The translations under genes and the position numbers were made by a program. The notes under the pieces are model-generated. The model saw nothing but the letters and a program-made list of their open reading frames with translations, made no database searches and was not told where the DNA came from. Positions 12,085 through 22,740 of a DNA stretch of 64,000 bases are shown piece by piece (position 1 is the first letter of the stretch; every line of letters begins with the position of its first letter). Source of the stretch: Margaritispora aquatica (taxonomy: Eukaryota > Ascomycota > Leotiomycetes > Helotiales > Discinellaceae); contig VJWN01000007.1 of the NCBI GenBank assembly GCA_007644065.1, forward strand, positions 1,674,001 to 1,738,000. The letters run 5' to 3'.

Positions 12085-12539
12085 ATGTTTCCCTATATCC
12101 TCACTAGTATGTTCTCTTGAAACTCTCTTGATAATTCATACAATTAGTCATTCTAATATGCAATCAAGCTCTCGCAGTATCACTTCTTGCTTCTCAGCTC
12201 GTATCTGGGTCGACTCCATCCCCATTGCCATCTCCCACAGCAACCCCAACCTCACTATCAACATTTCAAAGCGCAACGCCTATCCCAACTTCCATCTTCT
12301 ACCCAAGTTCGCTTTTCACCTCCACACTTACCACAAGTTCGAGCATGGAAATAAACGGCACATGTTCCGATTCCTACATCCTTACATGCGGTGGTCATTC
12401 GGACAATGACTGGTCAGTGAAATGTAGAGGCGCGGATACATGCTGCTGTAATAGCCACGCTGCTATCATCAACTGTACATCAATAAAGTCGAATGAGGAT
12501 TCTTGTGGCTCGTGCTCATGTTACCGTAAGCGGAAATAG
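12085..12539 (+). CDS. small secreted cysteine-rich protein (candidate effector)
   Basis: Two exons, 12085..12106 and 12148..12539 (137 aa). The intron has a GTATGT donor and a TTAG acceptor and splits an Ile codon; joining it creates a clear signal peptide (MFPYILTIILICNQALAVS, then SLLASQLVSG). After the likely cleavage site, residues about 30-75 are Ser/Thr/Pro-rich (a probable O-glycosylated linker). The last 55 residues hold ten cysteines, including a CCC triplet and a closing C-G-S-C-S-C, and end in a basic tail (YRKRK). I recognise no named family. A signal peptide, small size and an even number of cysteines are what fungal effectors or surface proteins usually show; secretion is a strong inference and an effector role a weak one. 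It follows the P450 gene on the same strand. Confidence 0.7.
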
Positions 12540-13943
12540 CCGGCTTGAGCATCATAGACGGGGTCACAAAGGCAAGCGAGATTCGTGAGGAGAGGTGTTT
12601 CAATTTGGTTGAATGGGGATGGAAGCTGAACGGGTTGATAGATTCATTGGGAAAACCATAGAATTGGGAAAACCATAGATATTGCTGGTTAGGAAATGAT
12701 ATGCGGATTTGCGTTCGAAATAGCTAACACGCATGTGACAACCTCAGCTATCTGCAACGTTTAACATAACCCGACTATATGCACATATTTAATAACAGCG
12801 GTATTGGTGGATAATCAAGCAGATTCAGTGAGGTTTGATTAGTGCCTTTTCGCTTTGTTCTGCAATTACGAAACTCGAAGATGGTGATATTTTCCTTGGA
12901 ATGTGTCAGTTGTTGTGTACCATGATCTGGGATAGCAATCTCATTTACCAATTGCAAGAAGCAACAAAGAAAGTCATGATATTATGCTTTCTGTAATTTC
13001 CTAAATTCTATGCTCTCTTTAAGTCCATTTGTAGGGTAATATAATCTGATAAAGCATCACGCCTTTCAAGCTCAGTCCCGGGTCACTCTTCTGCATTTCG
13101 TCTCCACAGTCAGATATTAAGCGATAACGTGACTGGACCTACAAAGGGGGGAACTGCTCTGTTTAAATCACAGACTGAGCACGCCGCAGGCCGAATACCA
13201 TTCACGTGCCATTCAAAGTCGAATAGTTCTAGACCATCGACCATTTCTTGATCACCCAAGTCCCTCAAGCCTGGAGCTTCAATGCCAAGCTTTCATCTAT
13301 CACCACCGTCATCACCACCATCACTTTCATCATGCAAGACCATTGGCAGACACCAAAGTACAACAATCCAAGCAGACACCTCAAACAGCACCTAAATACC
13401 TCCGCACCATGATCTACAAGCACAAAACAAAGAAAGCACAGGTAAGGATATTAGCGCGCGGATGAAAGGAAAATCTAAGACCGCCTAACTCCCTTTTCAG
13501 CTCCCAGCTCCCAGGTCCTTGACCTTAATTTCAATATTCTTGGCAGTTGCGTTGATTGCTGGTCTCGATTTGTGATTGAAACTATTAAACCAGGGCCTAG
13601 AAACCCCTGCACCTGAGTATGGTCCTTGACAGCAAGGGGTTATTTTGCAATTCCAATGTAGATTGAACATCGAGATATTAAGTACATTATGATAGCATGA
13701 ACATGTATACAGCGACACACTCCGTAGAGAGGCCAAAACAAATCAGCTGTGACAGAGCGCCCTGTCGCTGCGAGTTGCTCCAGTAGCTCTAGAACGCCAG
13801 CATCAATTGAAACCAAGTGCTCACCATATTAATATCATCCGCCTCTCTTGCATTACCAGTGGAACCAAGCCTAATACCACAAGTCATTTCCATCCTCACT
13901 CTACTATACCTCCATTTCAGACCGCAGATCCGTATTTAATGAC
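12540..13943. other. intergenic region
   Basis: About 1.4 kb between convergent genes. The sequence at 13300-13400 is rich in CAC/CA runs. Short frames at 12775-12957 and 13497-13736 (-) are not convincing. No RNA gene was recognised. Confidence 0.55.
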
Positions 13944-14977
13944 CTAGTCAGCGTACTCGTTCTTGTCCTTCAACTTGGCGCTGGCACCCTTGATGGTGGT
14001 CGAGAGATCGCCAACTGGAATCTGGAACGGGAAGTCGAGAGCAGCTAACATGATAGCCGCAAAAATATACCAGCCCGCCATGCAAGTCACAAAAGTGAAG
14101 GCACCTGCTGCCTTTTGCAATCTACCAGCAAGTGCCAGAGCTGAAGCATCAGCATTTCCAATACCGTTCGCAAGTTGCCAGTAGACACCAGCAAGAAGCC
14201 CGAAAGCAATGACGAGAGTGAAGAAGATAACGACGAAGACAATGTTCGTGCGGAGCGAGCAAATTAGGTAGATGAAGCAGAGGACGCCCATGAAGACGAG
14301 AAAGAATCCGAAAGAGGCGGTGAAACCGACTGTTTCCAGTCCTGCTGCCTCTGGCTGTCCTGCAGGTGCGTATGCTCCGTATGCGAAGTAGAACGGCTGG
14401 AGGGTTGCGGCAAACGCGAGCCAAAAGGCACCAAAGGAGCTGAAGACCACGAAGGGGAATGTATTGCCGAGAACGAACTCCAGGAAGCCACCAACGATCA
14501 TGAGAAGACCGCCGAAGAAGTAATACGCTCCGCTGAGATTATATTAGAATATCATCAACAATCGGGGGTGAGAGTACTTACGTCGAAGCTGCACCATTAC
14601 CACCAGCTCCTCGCCACCCCATCAGATCGCAGGAAAGAGGCGATAGTGACAGAAGAAAGCCGACAAGACAACTTTTCGAGCGTTAGAGACTATCTGCTCA
14701 GTAGAATAGAGATTACTTACACAGGTGTTGGGTTACCAAATGTCTTTCGTAGGTCACCTTTCACGGCATTTTGGGGTGACAGATAGATCTTCTCGAAAAG
14801 TTCGGGCGAAATTGAAATGCTACCAGCCGTGCGAATTCTCTTGAGCGCGGTCTCATGATCCATATTGGGATCATTCATATGGTATGTCCCTCCATTCCCA
14901 TTGCGGTGCGAGAAGTCTTTCTCCAGAGTTTCTCCATTCTGCATAGCACGAGCTTGTGCGTTGTATTCGGTTGCCAT
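13944..14977 (-). CDS. GPR1/FUN34/YaaH (ATO) family acetate/ammonia permease
   Basis: Six-helix plasma-membrane channel-like permease of the AceTr family (acetate uptake, or ammonia export in yeast Ato proteins). Exons complement(14721..14977, 14582..14671, 13944..14532) join in phase to 311 aa. The polar N-terminus (1-80) carries the typical ISPELFEKIYLSPQ segment. The family signature appears as NPTPVCLVGF (normally NPAPxGLxGF); its Pro is followed directly by the first intron. LSPLSCDLMGWRGAGG and GAYYFFGGLLMIVGGFLEF follow, then FVVFSSFGAFWLAFAATL and FGLLAGVYWQLANG, and a short charged tail (KDKNEYAD). The Cys in place of the usual small residue after NPTPV depends on acceptor 14672 (AAAAG), which is the least certain junction. 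Confidence 0.9.
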
Positions 14978-17585
14978 TGTATGAAAGTCGGTATTTGTCT
15001 ATATGTATGGTTATGCAATTCTCATGTAGATGAAGCAAAAAAAAGCCAGCTGTATCAACAAGAATTACGGTGCAGGGAAATCGAAGCCGTTATGTACGTT
15101 CAATTTCCACCTCCTCATTTACGGACCCCGGATCTCAACGATGGGCCATCATCAGACGATCAGCCAGCCAGACATCCCAAAGCACGCTCCTGATAGCTTG
15201 TCTGCAAGCATCCAGGCATGAAGCACTGCAATGATGATCTAGAGGCTATCCGACACTCTCTCATCCTAATCTGGACTGAAGGGAAATTTAATTGGACAAA
15301 CCATTGAAGTCCTCTTTTTTGCAAGGAAGTAAGCTTGACTTTTAGAACCAACAGCATCGAAATTGAACAATGGTACTTGACGTCGCTTCTGCCTCTCTTT
15401 CTCGGATGATGTTTACCGAGGTGTTCTTATTCCAATGAAGAGCAAATGATAGTAGAATTGTGACAAACTCCTCAAACGCCTGACTCGAAGAAGACTGTAT
15501 CCTTTGCTCAGAATTCGCAGGAGGACCTCACAATACTTCCCCACTCATCCAGAGATGAGTTGCTAGACTGACATCATGCACCATGGAGAAAAGGAACGGC
15601 GCCATGGCCGTAAAAATAATAAAATTTTGATCCAATCATCTCCAAGGCTTAAATATGCAACACGACCAACGCTGCATCGTGTTGCGGCACGACTCGCGTC
15701 TTCGTTCTCTGCTTGGACCAGCCACCCACGCTGATGGTGCTGTCTATCCAGTGTTGAAGTGCCGGCCAAGTGGAAATAGCGTCAACCAGACCACTTCTGG
15801 AATGGTTCTTTGACTCCAAACACTAGATCGGCGTCTGGAGAATGCGGGGAAGCTTGGATTGTGGATATGTAAAAAGGTACACGGACTTGGGATTGGGTGC
15901 GATCCGAAGAGCACTAGCTGTCATGCAAACATCGCAAGATTCCCATCTGGAGTTCATGACGATGTGAGTTTTCCTTGTTGTTGGAGTTGAAAAAGAATGT
16001 GGTAAAGCTGGGTGAAAGGGAGAATCAGGTTGACAAAACCACCTCGACCTCGGCTATGTCGAAGCGACAAGGTCACATGATTATTACTCTGCTGCCCTCC
16101 TCTTGAAAAGCAGATGTTATCTTTTGGAACTCCTGGTCAATTTAGAAACAGGCGAGTTAATAACTCGCTATTTTCAAAACTATTGTAGCTAGGATTTACA
16201 TTAGAAATCTCATAATACTCAGAATAATAGTAGCATACCTTACGTAAGATACCAACAACCTCAGGTGCAGTTGTAGATCTTGGGATTCCCGAGGCTCCGG
16301 GAGCAGCATCATCCATAACTAGCGTATACTAGAGCTTTCGTGTCTTTAGTTCGCACGTACGGAATGAGAAAGCGCGAAGACGTATTTTTTCTGAACTCGT
16401 TACACCTTTTGTTTTTCGAGCTACAGTTTCTCACTCGAGTCAGTTCCAGTTTTCCTCATACCAACAGTCAATAAATCGTCCCCATGATACTACTGGCAGT
16501 ACCCTTCCGATAGCTTAGCTTACCATGAGTTGCTAGCGCCAAGTAGTTTCCATCGCGTATCGAAGTGCCGGGTCTGGTGAGGATTGTTGCTAGCTCAAAG
16601 AGTTGGTTTCAAAATTCCTTGGAAACGAAATTGAGGGCTTCAGTGCAGGTAGCCTTTGTTGAGTTTGATCAATATTTGGTCCATCTTGCTCTTCGCAATT
16701 AAGATACTGATATATCCAACGTAATTAACAAGAATGGGATTCTCAATGGACATATTTCTGCTTCGCCAACATCATTGAATGCAACCTGTATTCTCTACCA
16801 TAAAGTGTGGTTCTATTGCTGTCAATCTATTCTCGCTTACATTCTTATCGAAATATTTGTTCCAAGTCAAATTCCATGTCCTGCACCGTTTCTTCATAAA
16901 TGTATTGTTTAACCTAAATTATCCTTCAGGGTGAAACAGTGTTGGTCAACATATTTCGCGGCAGTTTATGGTTTGCATTAGGATCGCTGTTTCAGCACGT
17001 CGAGTGCAAGAACAGCAGTTCATTTACTTCTCCAATCGACGATGACTCGTATCACAGGAATTGTAATTGGTACACACGACATACTTAGAGCGAATTCGAG
17101 TCTACTTGGTGCTACTCCACTTCAGCCTTGGATAATTTCCACGTGACAAATGTCTATATAAGAACGATGCACTTCGAAGTCCTTCGGAAGTAGTGCAATT
17201 ACAAACATCCGATAGTGAATACATGGGTGGTGTGCCCGATTGTGTGGCTGTAAGTTTTTGATATTATTGAAATGCCAATCTTATCTATCACATCTGAGTA
17301 ATGAGCTTATTCATATGACCAATACGATGGATAAAGGTATCAGAGAAATTGTCAATATTCTATTACTGTCAAGTTATATTTCGCTGTCAATTGTTTACAT
17401 CTCTTTTAGTTTAATCGTCAAGCCGCGCTGACTAGCAAACCCTACATTTCTTGCATGATTTTGTCTTCTAGCCTCTACACTCATTTCATCGACGCTAGTA
17501 AAGTCCTCTAATGCTACCCACGTCATTCACTTATGGAGGCTATTAATTCTTCTAACACAATATCTGTCAACACAAGACAGCCCGC
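14978..17585. other. gene-poor intergenic region
   Basis: About 2.6 kb with frequent stops on all frames. Small frames near 15160-15357 and 15563-15769 have no recognisable content. No tRNA or repeat was recognised before 17586. Confidence 0.55.
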
Positions 17586-17660
17586 AGGTCTCATGGCGCA
17601 ATGGGTAGGCGTTGAGGCTCAGGTCACGGCTGTTCTTGGGGTGGATCAACACTTCACGAC
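17586..17660 (+). repeat. tRNA-derived (tRNA-Trp-like) SINE head or tRNA relic
   Basis: The segment GGTCTCATGGCGCAATGGGT at 17587-17606 closely matches the 5' half of eukaryotic tRNA-Trp, including an A-box (TGGCGCAATGGGTAG). The 3' half is diverged: GGGTGGATCAAC is only a weak B-box and the 3' arm does not pair with the 5' arm, so it is not a functional tRNA. A polymerase III-type SINE head, or a decayed tRNA, explains it best. Boundaries are approximate. Confidence 0.4.
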
Positions 17661-18168
17661 AAGGCCAGCAAATAAGAAGAATAAGAACTTGAAAAACCTC
17701 CACCTGGGGGTTTTCTAAGGGGCTTCCAAAGGGAGGCCCCAGAGTTTTGTCACTGTTTTTATTACTTTTAGAGGATTCAAGCACGTGTTGCTGAAGTGAT
17801 AATTCAAGCGAGGATGTATGGAGCATTAACAATAAGTTTACCTATCTGGGATTATATTGAATACGAAGATATAGGCAATGAGAACATAACCATCCTGAAA
17901 ACCTGGTATTTCTCTAGTGGCTCTTCAATTAAATTAAAGGAAGGACATCTCTGCAGAAGATAGAAAGCTAGAAAAAATAGTGCCAGAATCGCAGCTGCGA
18001 GCAGCCATTGGCAAGATTGGTCTACAAAACCCCCGTAGGCTTGTTTCGATACAATTCCAGGTAAGACTTCATCATCATCGAAAGATTAAGCTTGTCGCGA
18101 GCTGCTTACCAGAGATCCTTGTTGTATGTGATCAAGCTGGATGTGTTGTCGGTACTCAAATCGTAAGC
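17661..18168. other. flank of SINE-like piece and transposon
   Basis: 508 nt without a credible gene, directly left of the Tc1-like element. The open frame at 17980-18258 runs into the transposon and is not a gene. Confidence 0.5.
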
Positions 18169-18170
18169 TA

Positions 18171-18222
18171 CAGTACTAGTCAACTGCTATTAAACGAAGC
18201 GAAGAACACGAAAATTCCGAAT
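18171..18222 (+). repeat. left terminal inverted repeat
   Basis: Imperfect TIR of about 50 bp matching the reverse complement of 19489-19540. The first 5 bases and the CAACTGCTA block are identical. Confidence 0.8.
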
Positions 18223-18346
18223 TTTTCGAAATATATACTTTTATTAATATTAAATTAACTAACAAGTTTAAAAATACAAAAATAGAACAATTTAAAAGCT
18301 CTAATTCGCCCGTATATTATATATATAAAATAATACTGTAGACCCT

Positions 18347-19435
18347 CTAGTATTTTATATACTACCCGTCCGCCGCGATATAGGCCTCTATTCTACTATG
18401 TATACTCTTATATAAATTGTCGAAAAGTAACTGATCTAGTGTATCCTACGTAGCCTATAAATAGCTCTCTAGCCTCGCTCTTACGGCTTCTAACTCGCTT
18501 TTTTCGGCTATAACGTTAGGAAACATCTCGTAGACCTATGTTTTAAGGTACTACTAGACGTGCTTAATAGGATTAAGGTCTAGCGAGTACGTAGGCTAGT
18601 TTAGAAGGCAAGGAATACCCCTAAGACGAAACTATTCGCGGACCTTATACGTATAGTATATAGGTGTATTGTCTTGTATAAACACGTAACCGGGCTCTAT
18701 TTTATCGAAAGCTAGTACTATCTCTACGTCGAGAACTTCGAGGTACGAGTTAGCCGAATATCTATACTTTTTAGACTCGAAATTACGGTCTATAATATAG
18801 AGGTTGCTTCTCCCGTAGTCCTAGAAGGATCCCTAGACTATAACCTTTATATTCTTATTTGTACCGTATATTTAGACCTTATCCTAATCCTATTTCTATA
18901 CTAGTGTTCGAAAGACCTATTCTTGTCGTTTTCTCCGTCCCCGCTCTACTAAATACTCGTCACTCTATACGACTATACCCTAGTCCTCCTAGTTCTAGTA
19001 CCTATACGCGAGGCACTAGGTAAGCCTAGTAGCTACGTAAGCTTCCGTCAATAACGGACGGCGTTTTATACGCTAATTAGTAATACCGTACTTCTTAAGG
19101 ATAGTCTTGACAGTAGAGGTCTAATATCGGAGCCTATACGTTATAATAACCTATAGGTATATATCCTTTAGGTTTAAACGAACGTATCGTAGGAGGATTC
19201 GTTTATCGCGATTAGTATATAATTTCTCCCGCGGGGCTTTCGCTACTTCGAGGCCGTCGTAGTAAACTGATTGTTAGTAAATAGTATATCGAACGGTCGC
19301 GGGGTATAAAAATAGCTCCTTTACGATATTAGCTTGTTTAATACCCTTTTCGAACCTCCTTATTACTTTACCGCGTTAATATAGAGTAAGATACTTTCTA
19401 TTAATTTGATTCCTAGTTATAGAGCGTAAAGCTCT
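18347..19435 (-). pseudogene. Tc1-like DD34E transposase, dead
   Basis: On the minus strand a recognisable transposase can be followed through many stops. It starts with a helix-turn-helix part (GKVI..FEKGIKQANIVKELF). VV*SDE holds the first catalytic Asp, and FIQDNTPIYYTYKVRE holds the second. S-LDLNPIKHV is the third motif, where the catalytic Glu of NPIEH reads Lys. The tail is IHSRIEAYIAADG. Nearly all stops are TAG/TAA at positions where the family has Trp or Gln, i.e. G-to-A and C-to-T changes. Several short frame changes are also present. The element cannot make active transposase. Confidence 0.85.
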
Positions 19436-19488
19436 TCGTTAAGGTAGTATTTTTGTAATATTAAAAAAGAATAATAGTGGCTAGGATT

Positions 19489-19540
19489 CGCGATTTTCGC
19501 GTTTATACACTTTCGCTTAATTAGCAGTTGACGGTTACTG
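19489..19540 (-). repeat. right terminal inverted repeat
   Basis: Partner of the left TIR; ends at 19540, next to the TA target duplication. Confidence 0.8.
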
Positions 19541-19542
19541 TA

Positions 19543-19871
19543 TACTGCATAGAATTCTGAGCAAAGCTGACATAAGACGTGAATTCAAATGCTTACGACA
19601 GAATTACAAACAAAGAAAGTGAATCTCTAGATTATTTTAACCTGCTACGCAGGCATGTGCACATTCATTCAATTATCTCCTGCTCCAACCATCTCGTATT
19701 TTCATCCTGAGTAACAGAACACAACCAAATCGCAATCTCAGTCACAGATCGTCGTATTCTTCGACTGATTGTAAAACAAATCACAACGCGCTTTTCGTAC
19801 GACCAAGTTTCCAGTCATCAAACTGCGAAATAGCCTACTTTCTGCACTGCAAATCTCTAGTTTACACCAAA
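19543..19871. promoter_or_regulatory. upstream region of the 19872 gene
   Basis: 329 nt between the transposon end and the ATG at 19872. It is CA-rich just before the start (ACACCAAAATGG), a good fungal start context. The transposon sits only about 330 nt upstream and may affect this gene's expression. Confidence 0.45.
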
Positions 19872-20528
19872 ATGGCATTTCGCTCAGTCCTTACCAGCGC
19901 TTGCCAAACCAAATTTTGGCACCACCACACAGTGCCAATTACCATTCATCTCAGCAATAAGACTGCAACGTCCAAATGCAACTACAATACCAGCACCCAG
20001 GCAATCTCCAAGCGCGGCGCACTGATCTGCAGCCCTGTTCATCAATCTAGATTCACACTCAAAATTCTCTCCGCAGCTCGATTTGCAAAAACCAGCATTC
20101 ATCCTCTCAATCCATACAAAGACACACCGCCTACCGATCCTAAAATCTCACCACAAATGGAGATTTTTGTTCTGCGACAAAGCAGCAACTCCAAGAACCC
20201 CAGCCTACTAGTACCACGGTATACGCGCCCCGATAGTACACAAGCAACTTCACAGCTGAACCCGTTCTTACGTCTTAGCTTCCTGGACAGTGCCAAGGAC
20301 GAGAAAGATGCTGCTGAGGTCACGATCTGGGATTTGCTACAGCGTAAAACATACAAGGAGACAGGCCTGCTGTTGGAGAAAGTCATGGGTACATTCGACT
20401 GCGTTCGCCATGTTGAGATGGAGGACGGCAAGCGTGCGGAGAAGACGAAGATGAATTGGGTCGTTGAGGTCAAGAGGGGCGAAAAGGATGCGAACTTACA
20501 CCCGGGAGTTGCGGTGCAGTGGATGTAG
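19872..20528 (+). CDS. conserved-looking protein with mitochondrial-type N-terminus, ending at an in-frame amber codon
   Basis: Single-exon frame of 218 aa. The first 60 residues are rich in Ser/Thr/Lys/Arg and nearly free of acids (a probable mitochondrial presequence); the rest is an alpha/beta-looking domain. I do not recognise the family. The frame ends in VAVQWM and TAG (20526-20528). The same frame then runs on for 36 codons of coding-quality sequence (next feature) to TGA at 20637. Either a nonsense mutation or sequence error has cut the C-terminus, or the UAG is read through. The long minus-strand frame over 20099-20656 is a shadow of the same codons. Confidence 0.6.
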   Translation: MAFRSVLTSACQTKFWHHHTVPITIHLSNKTATSKCNYNTSTQAISKRGALICSPVHQSRFTLKILSAARFAKTSIHPLNPYKDTPPTDPKISPQMEIFVLRQSSNSKNPSLLVPRYTRPDSTQATSQLNPFLRLSFLDSAKDEKDAAEVTIWDLLQRKTYKETGLLLEKVMGTFDCVRHVEMEDGKRAEKTKMNWVVEVKRGEKDANLHPGVAVQWM

Positions 20529-20639
20529 GCTACGAAGGAGGAGCTGGGTGGCTTGGAGATGAAGCAGAGCTTGAAGCAGGTGTTGCGTGATGCGTTTGCT
20601 TGTGCTGAGAATCCGAAGGATAATGAAGGAGCTGTTTGA
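20529..20639 (+). other. in-frame C-terminal extension beyond the amber codon
   Basis: 36 codons in the same frame as the 19872 gene, beginning ATKEELGGLEMKQSLKQVL and ending with TGA 20637-20639. Amphipathic, charged and free of stops, it looks like the natural C-terminal helix of the upstream protein. The codon after UAG is GCT, so this is not the known UGA-CUA readthrough context. Confidence 0.55.
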
Positions 20640-21098
20640 GGAATATGGAGGATCATGCTGGCGTGATAGTACTACCCTACTGCACTCATTTAATCTGGTT
20701 TGGTAGAGTCCCGATTTACTTACATTTTGCTTTTTGTCTTCGAGGAATAGGTTCTACTTGTGGCAGAATTTGCAGGGAGTTTGGAGTTTGGGTTACTTGA
20801 AGATCACTTACCACTTGGCTACTCACTAGATAGACTGAGTGGCATAGACTGCAATAAGATACTACATTGACATTGGCAAATTTCAACTTCTTCTATGACA
20901 ATTCTGATATAATAGTGAATGAATGAATGGAATTGTCGTTAGCGAGAAGTGAAGTGACGTTGGGCGGAGCGGAATTGGTGGGGTCTATTTCTCTTGGCAA
21001 ACAAGGTGCATGGGAAAATCCAACCCTCTTCCTCTCCAGCTTCTCACTCACTCACCAAGCCATTGACCACCCACCTCGCCGCCGCCGGACAGCCCAAC
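20640..21098. promoter_or_regulatory. promoter and leader of the DHODH gene
   Basis: 459 nt upstream of the DHODH start, with CT-rich stretches near 21030-21050 as is common before housekeeping genes in ascomycetes. Confidence 0.45.
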
Positions 21099-22740
21099 AT
21101 GTCGAGCGCCTCTCTGCGCATGCTGCGCAGCTCCAGAGCTACTTTCCCTCGCGCCCGCTTCTCCCAAGCCCGTCCAATTGTCCCCACAGCGTCTGCGATC
21201 AATTTTGCATCACGCCCAGCATCAACAGCTGCTGCAGACGCCAATTCCCTCGTTACACGCCTCAAGAACCTGTTGTTTGGCACCTCGATATCGTTGTTCA
21301 TCGCGTTCGGCTATCTTTATATCACAGACACACGGGCGAGTGCTCACCAATGGCTCGTGGTTCCCGCGTTGAGGTATCTATACCCTGATGCCGAGGATGC
21401 GCATCACGCTGGCACGCAGAGCTTGAAAGCCCTCTATACATTTGGCCTGCACCCGCGAGAACGAGCATCGAAAGCAGAGGATGCCAAGGGGGCAGATCTG
21501 AGCGTGACGGTCTTTGGGCAGAAGCTAAATAATCCCATTGGCACATCCGCGGGCATCGACAAGTTGGCAGAAATCCCAGACGCACTTTTCGCTCTCGGTC
21601 CAGCGATTGTAGAGGTTGGGGGAGCTACGCCATTTGCACAGGAAGGAAATCCAAAGCCAAGGGTATTCAGATTGCCGAGCCAGAACGCAATCATTAACCG
21701 GTATGGACTCAATGGCTTGGGAGCTGATGATATGGCGAGGAGGCTGAGGGAGCGTGTGAGGCTATTTGCGCTAAAGGAGGGACATGGTATTGGGCAGGAG
21801 GCTGAGGACTTTGTGCTGAATGGGGAGGCTGGTGTTCCACCTGGAAGTCTACAGGAGGGAAGAATGCTACTAGTGCAGGTTGCGAAGAATAAGGACACCA
21901 AGGATGAGGATATCGAGGCCGTGAAGAGGGATTACGTCTACTGCGTCGAAAGGCTGGCTCCGTACGCGGATATCTTGGTCGTGAATGTTAGCAGTCCCAA
22001 CACCCCTGGGTTGAGGACACTACAGAAGGTCGAGCCTCTGACTAGGATATTGGAGGGCGTAGTAGGTGCAGCTAAGGCTGCGAAGAGGAAATCACCACCC
22101 AAAGTCATGGTTAAAGTATCACCTGACGAGGATGAGGATTCCCAAATGGAAGGTATCGTAGAAGCAATGTGGAAGAGCGGAGTAGATGGAGTGATTGTCG
22201 GTAACACCACCAAGCGAAGAACCAACCTGATACCTGCCGACGCCATATTATCCCCTAGAGAACGCGAGATTCTACACGAGCAAGGAGGTTTCTCAGGCCC
22301 CCAGATGTTCGACAGGACATTAAGCATGGTGAAGCGATATCGTACTCTTCTCGACCAAGGCCCACCAGCACCACCAGCCAAGGAAGAGAGCCCCAAACCC
22401 GTGAGTGGCATCCCAAGCGGCGATGAGCCTGGCTCGACAATCTTGGAGAAGGTCGAAGCGTCGAAAGATACGCTTGTTGCGAAAGTAGAATCATTGGGGA
22501 AATCGCAGACATATGAACCGAAAGTGATCTTTGCCACTGGTGGCATCACGAATGGGAAGCAGGCTTTGGAGATATTGAACGCCGGCGCGAGCGTGGCGCA
22601 GATATACACAGCCATGGTGAGTTGGATTTGATTTCAAGTTTTGGGAAAGAGTGCTAACTGTTTATTTCAAGATGTACACTGGTGCTGGAACAGTCACTCG
22701 CATCAAGAAGGAGATGCGGGATGAGATTGTTAAAAGGTAG
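21099..22740 (+). CDS. dihydroorotate dehydrogenase (quinone), class 2, mitochondrial
   Basis: Oxidises dihydroorotate to orotate in pyrimidine synthesis and passes electrons to ubiquinone; it acts on the inner mitochondrial membrane. Exons 21099..22616 and 22672..22740 give 528 aa. The start is the ATG in CAACATGTCG (MSSASLRMLRSSR), which opens a basic, Ser/Arg-rich presequence followed by one membrane anchor (LLFGTSISLFIAFGYLYI). Class 2 marks: NNPIGTSAGIDK, VEVGGATP, the NRYGLNGLG block, NVSSPNTPGLR with the catalytic Ser, KVSPD, VIVGNTT, and the FMN-phosphate region FATGGI...GAS.AQIYTAM|MYTGAG, split by the only intron. An extra low-complexity stretch of about 60 residues after RYRTLLDQG (PPAPPAKEES onward) is an insertion between core elements, as in other fungal DHODHs. 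Confidence 0.95.

Larger units (their letters stand above)
18171..19540 (-). mobile_element. Tc1/mariner-type DNA transposon, RIP-decayed, with TIRs and TA duplication
   Basis: 1370-bp element flanked by TA at 18169-18170 and 19541-19542, the target duplication of Tc1/mariner. The two ends are inverted repeats: left CAGTACTAGTCAACTGCTA (from 18171) and right, read inward on the minus strand, CAGTAACCGTCAACTGCTA. Similarity extends to about 50 bp with mismatches. The interior is strongly TA-rich, with CpA/TpG depletion typical of RIP. It carries a dead transposase frame on the minus strand. The ends and target duplication are read directly; the name follows family knowledge. Confidence 0.88.

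Noticed and set aside
21434..22615. Two long minus-strand frames (155 and 225 codons)
   Set aside because: Antisense shadows of the DHODH coding region.
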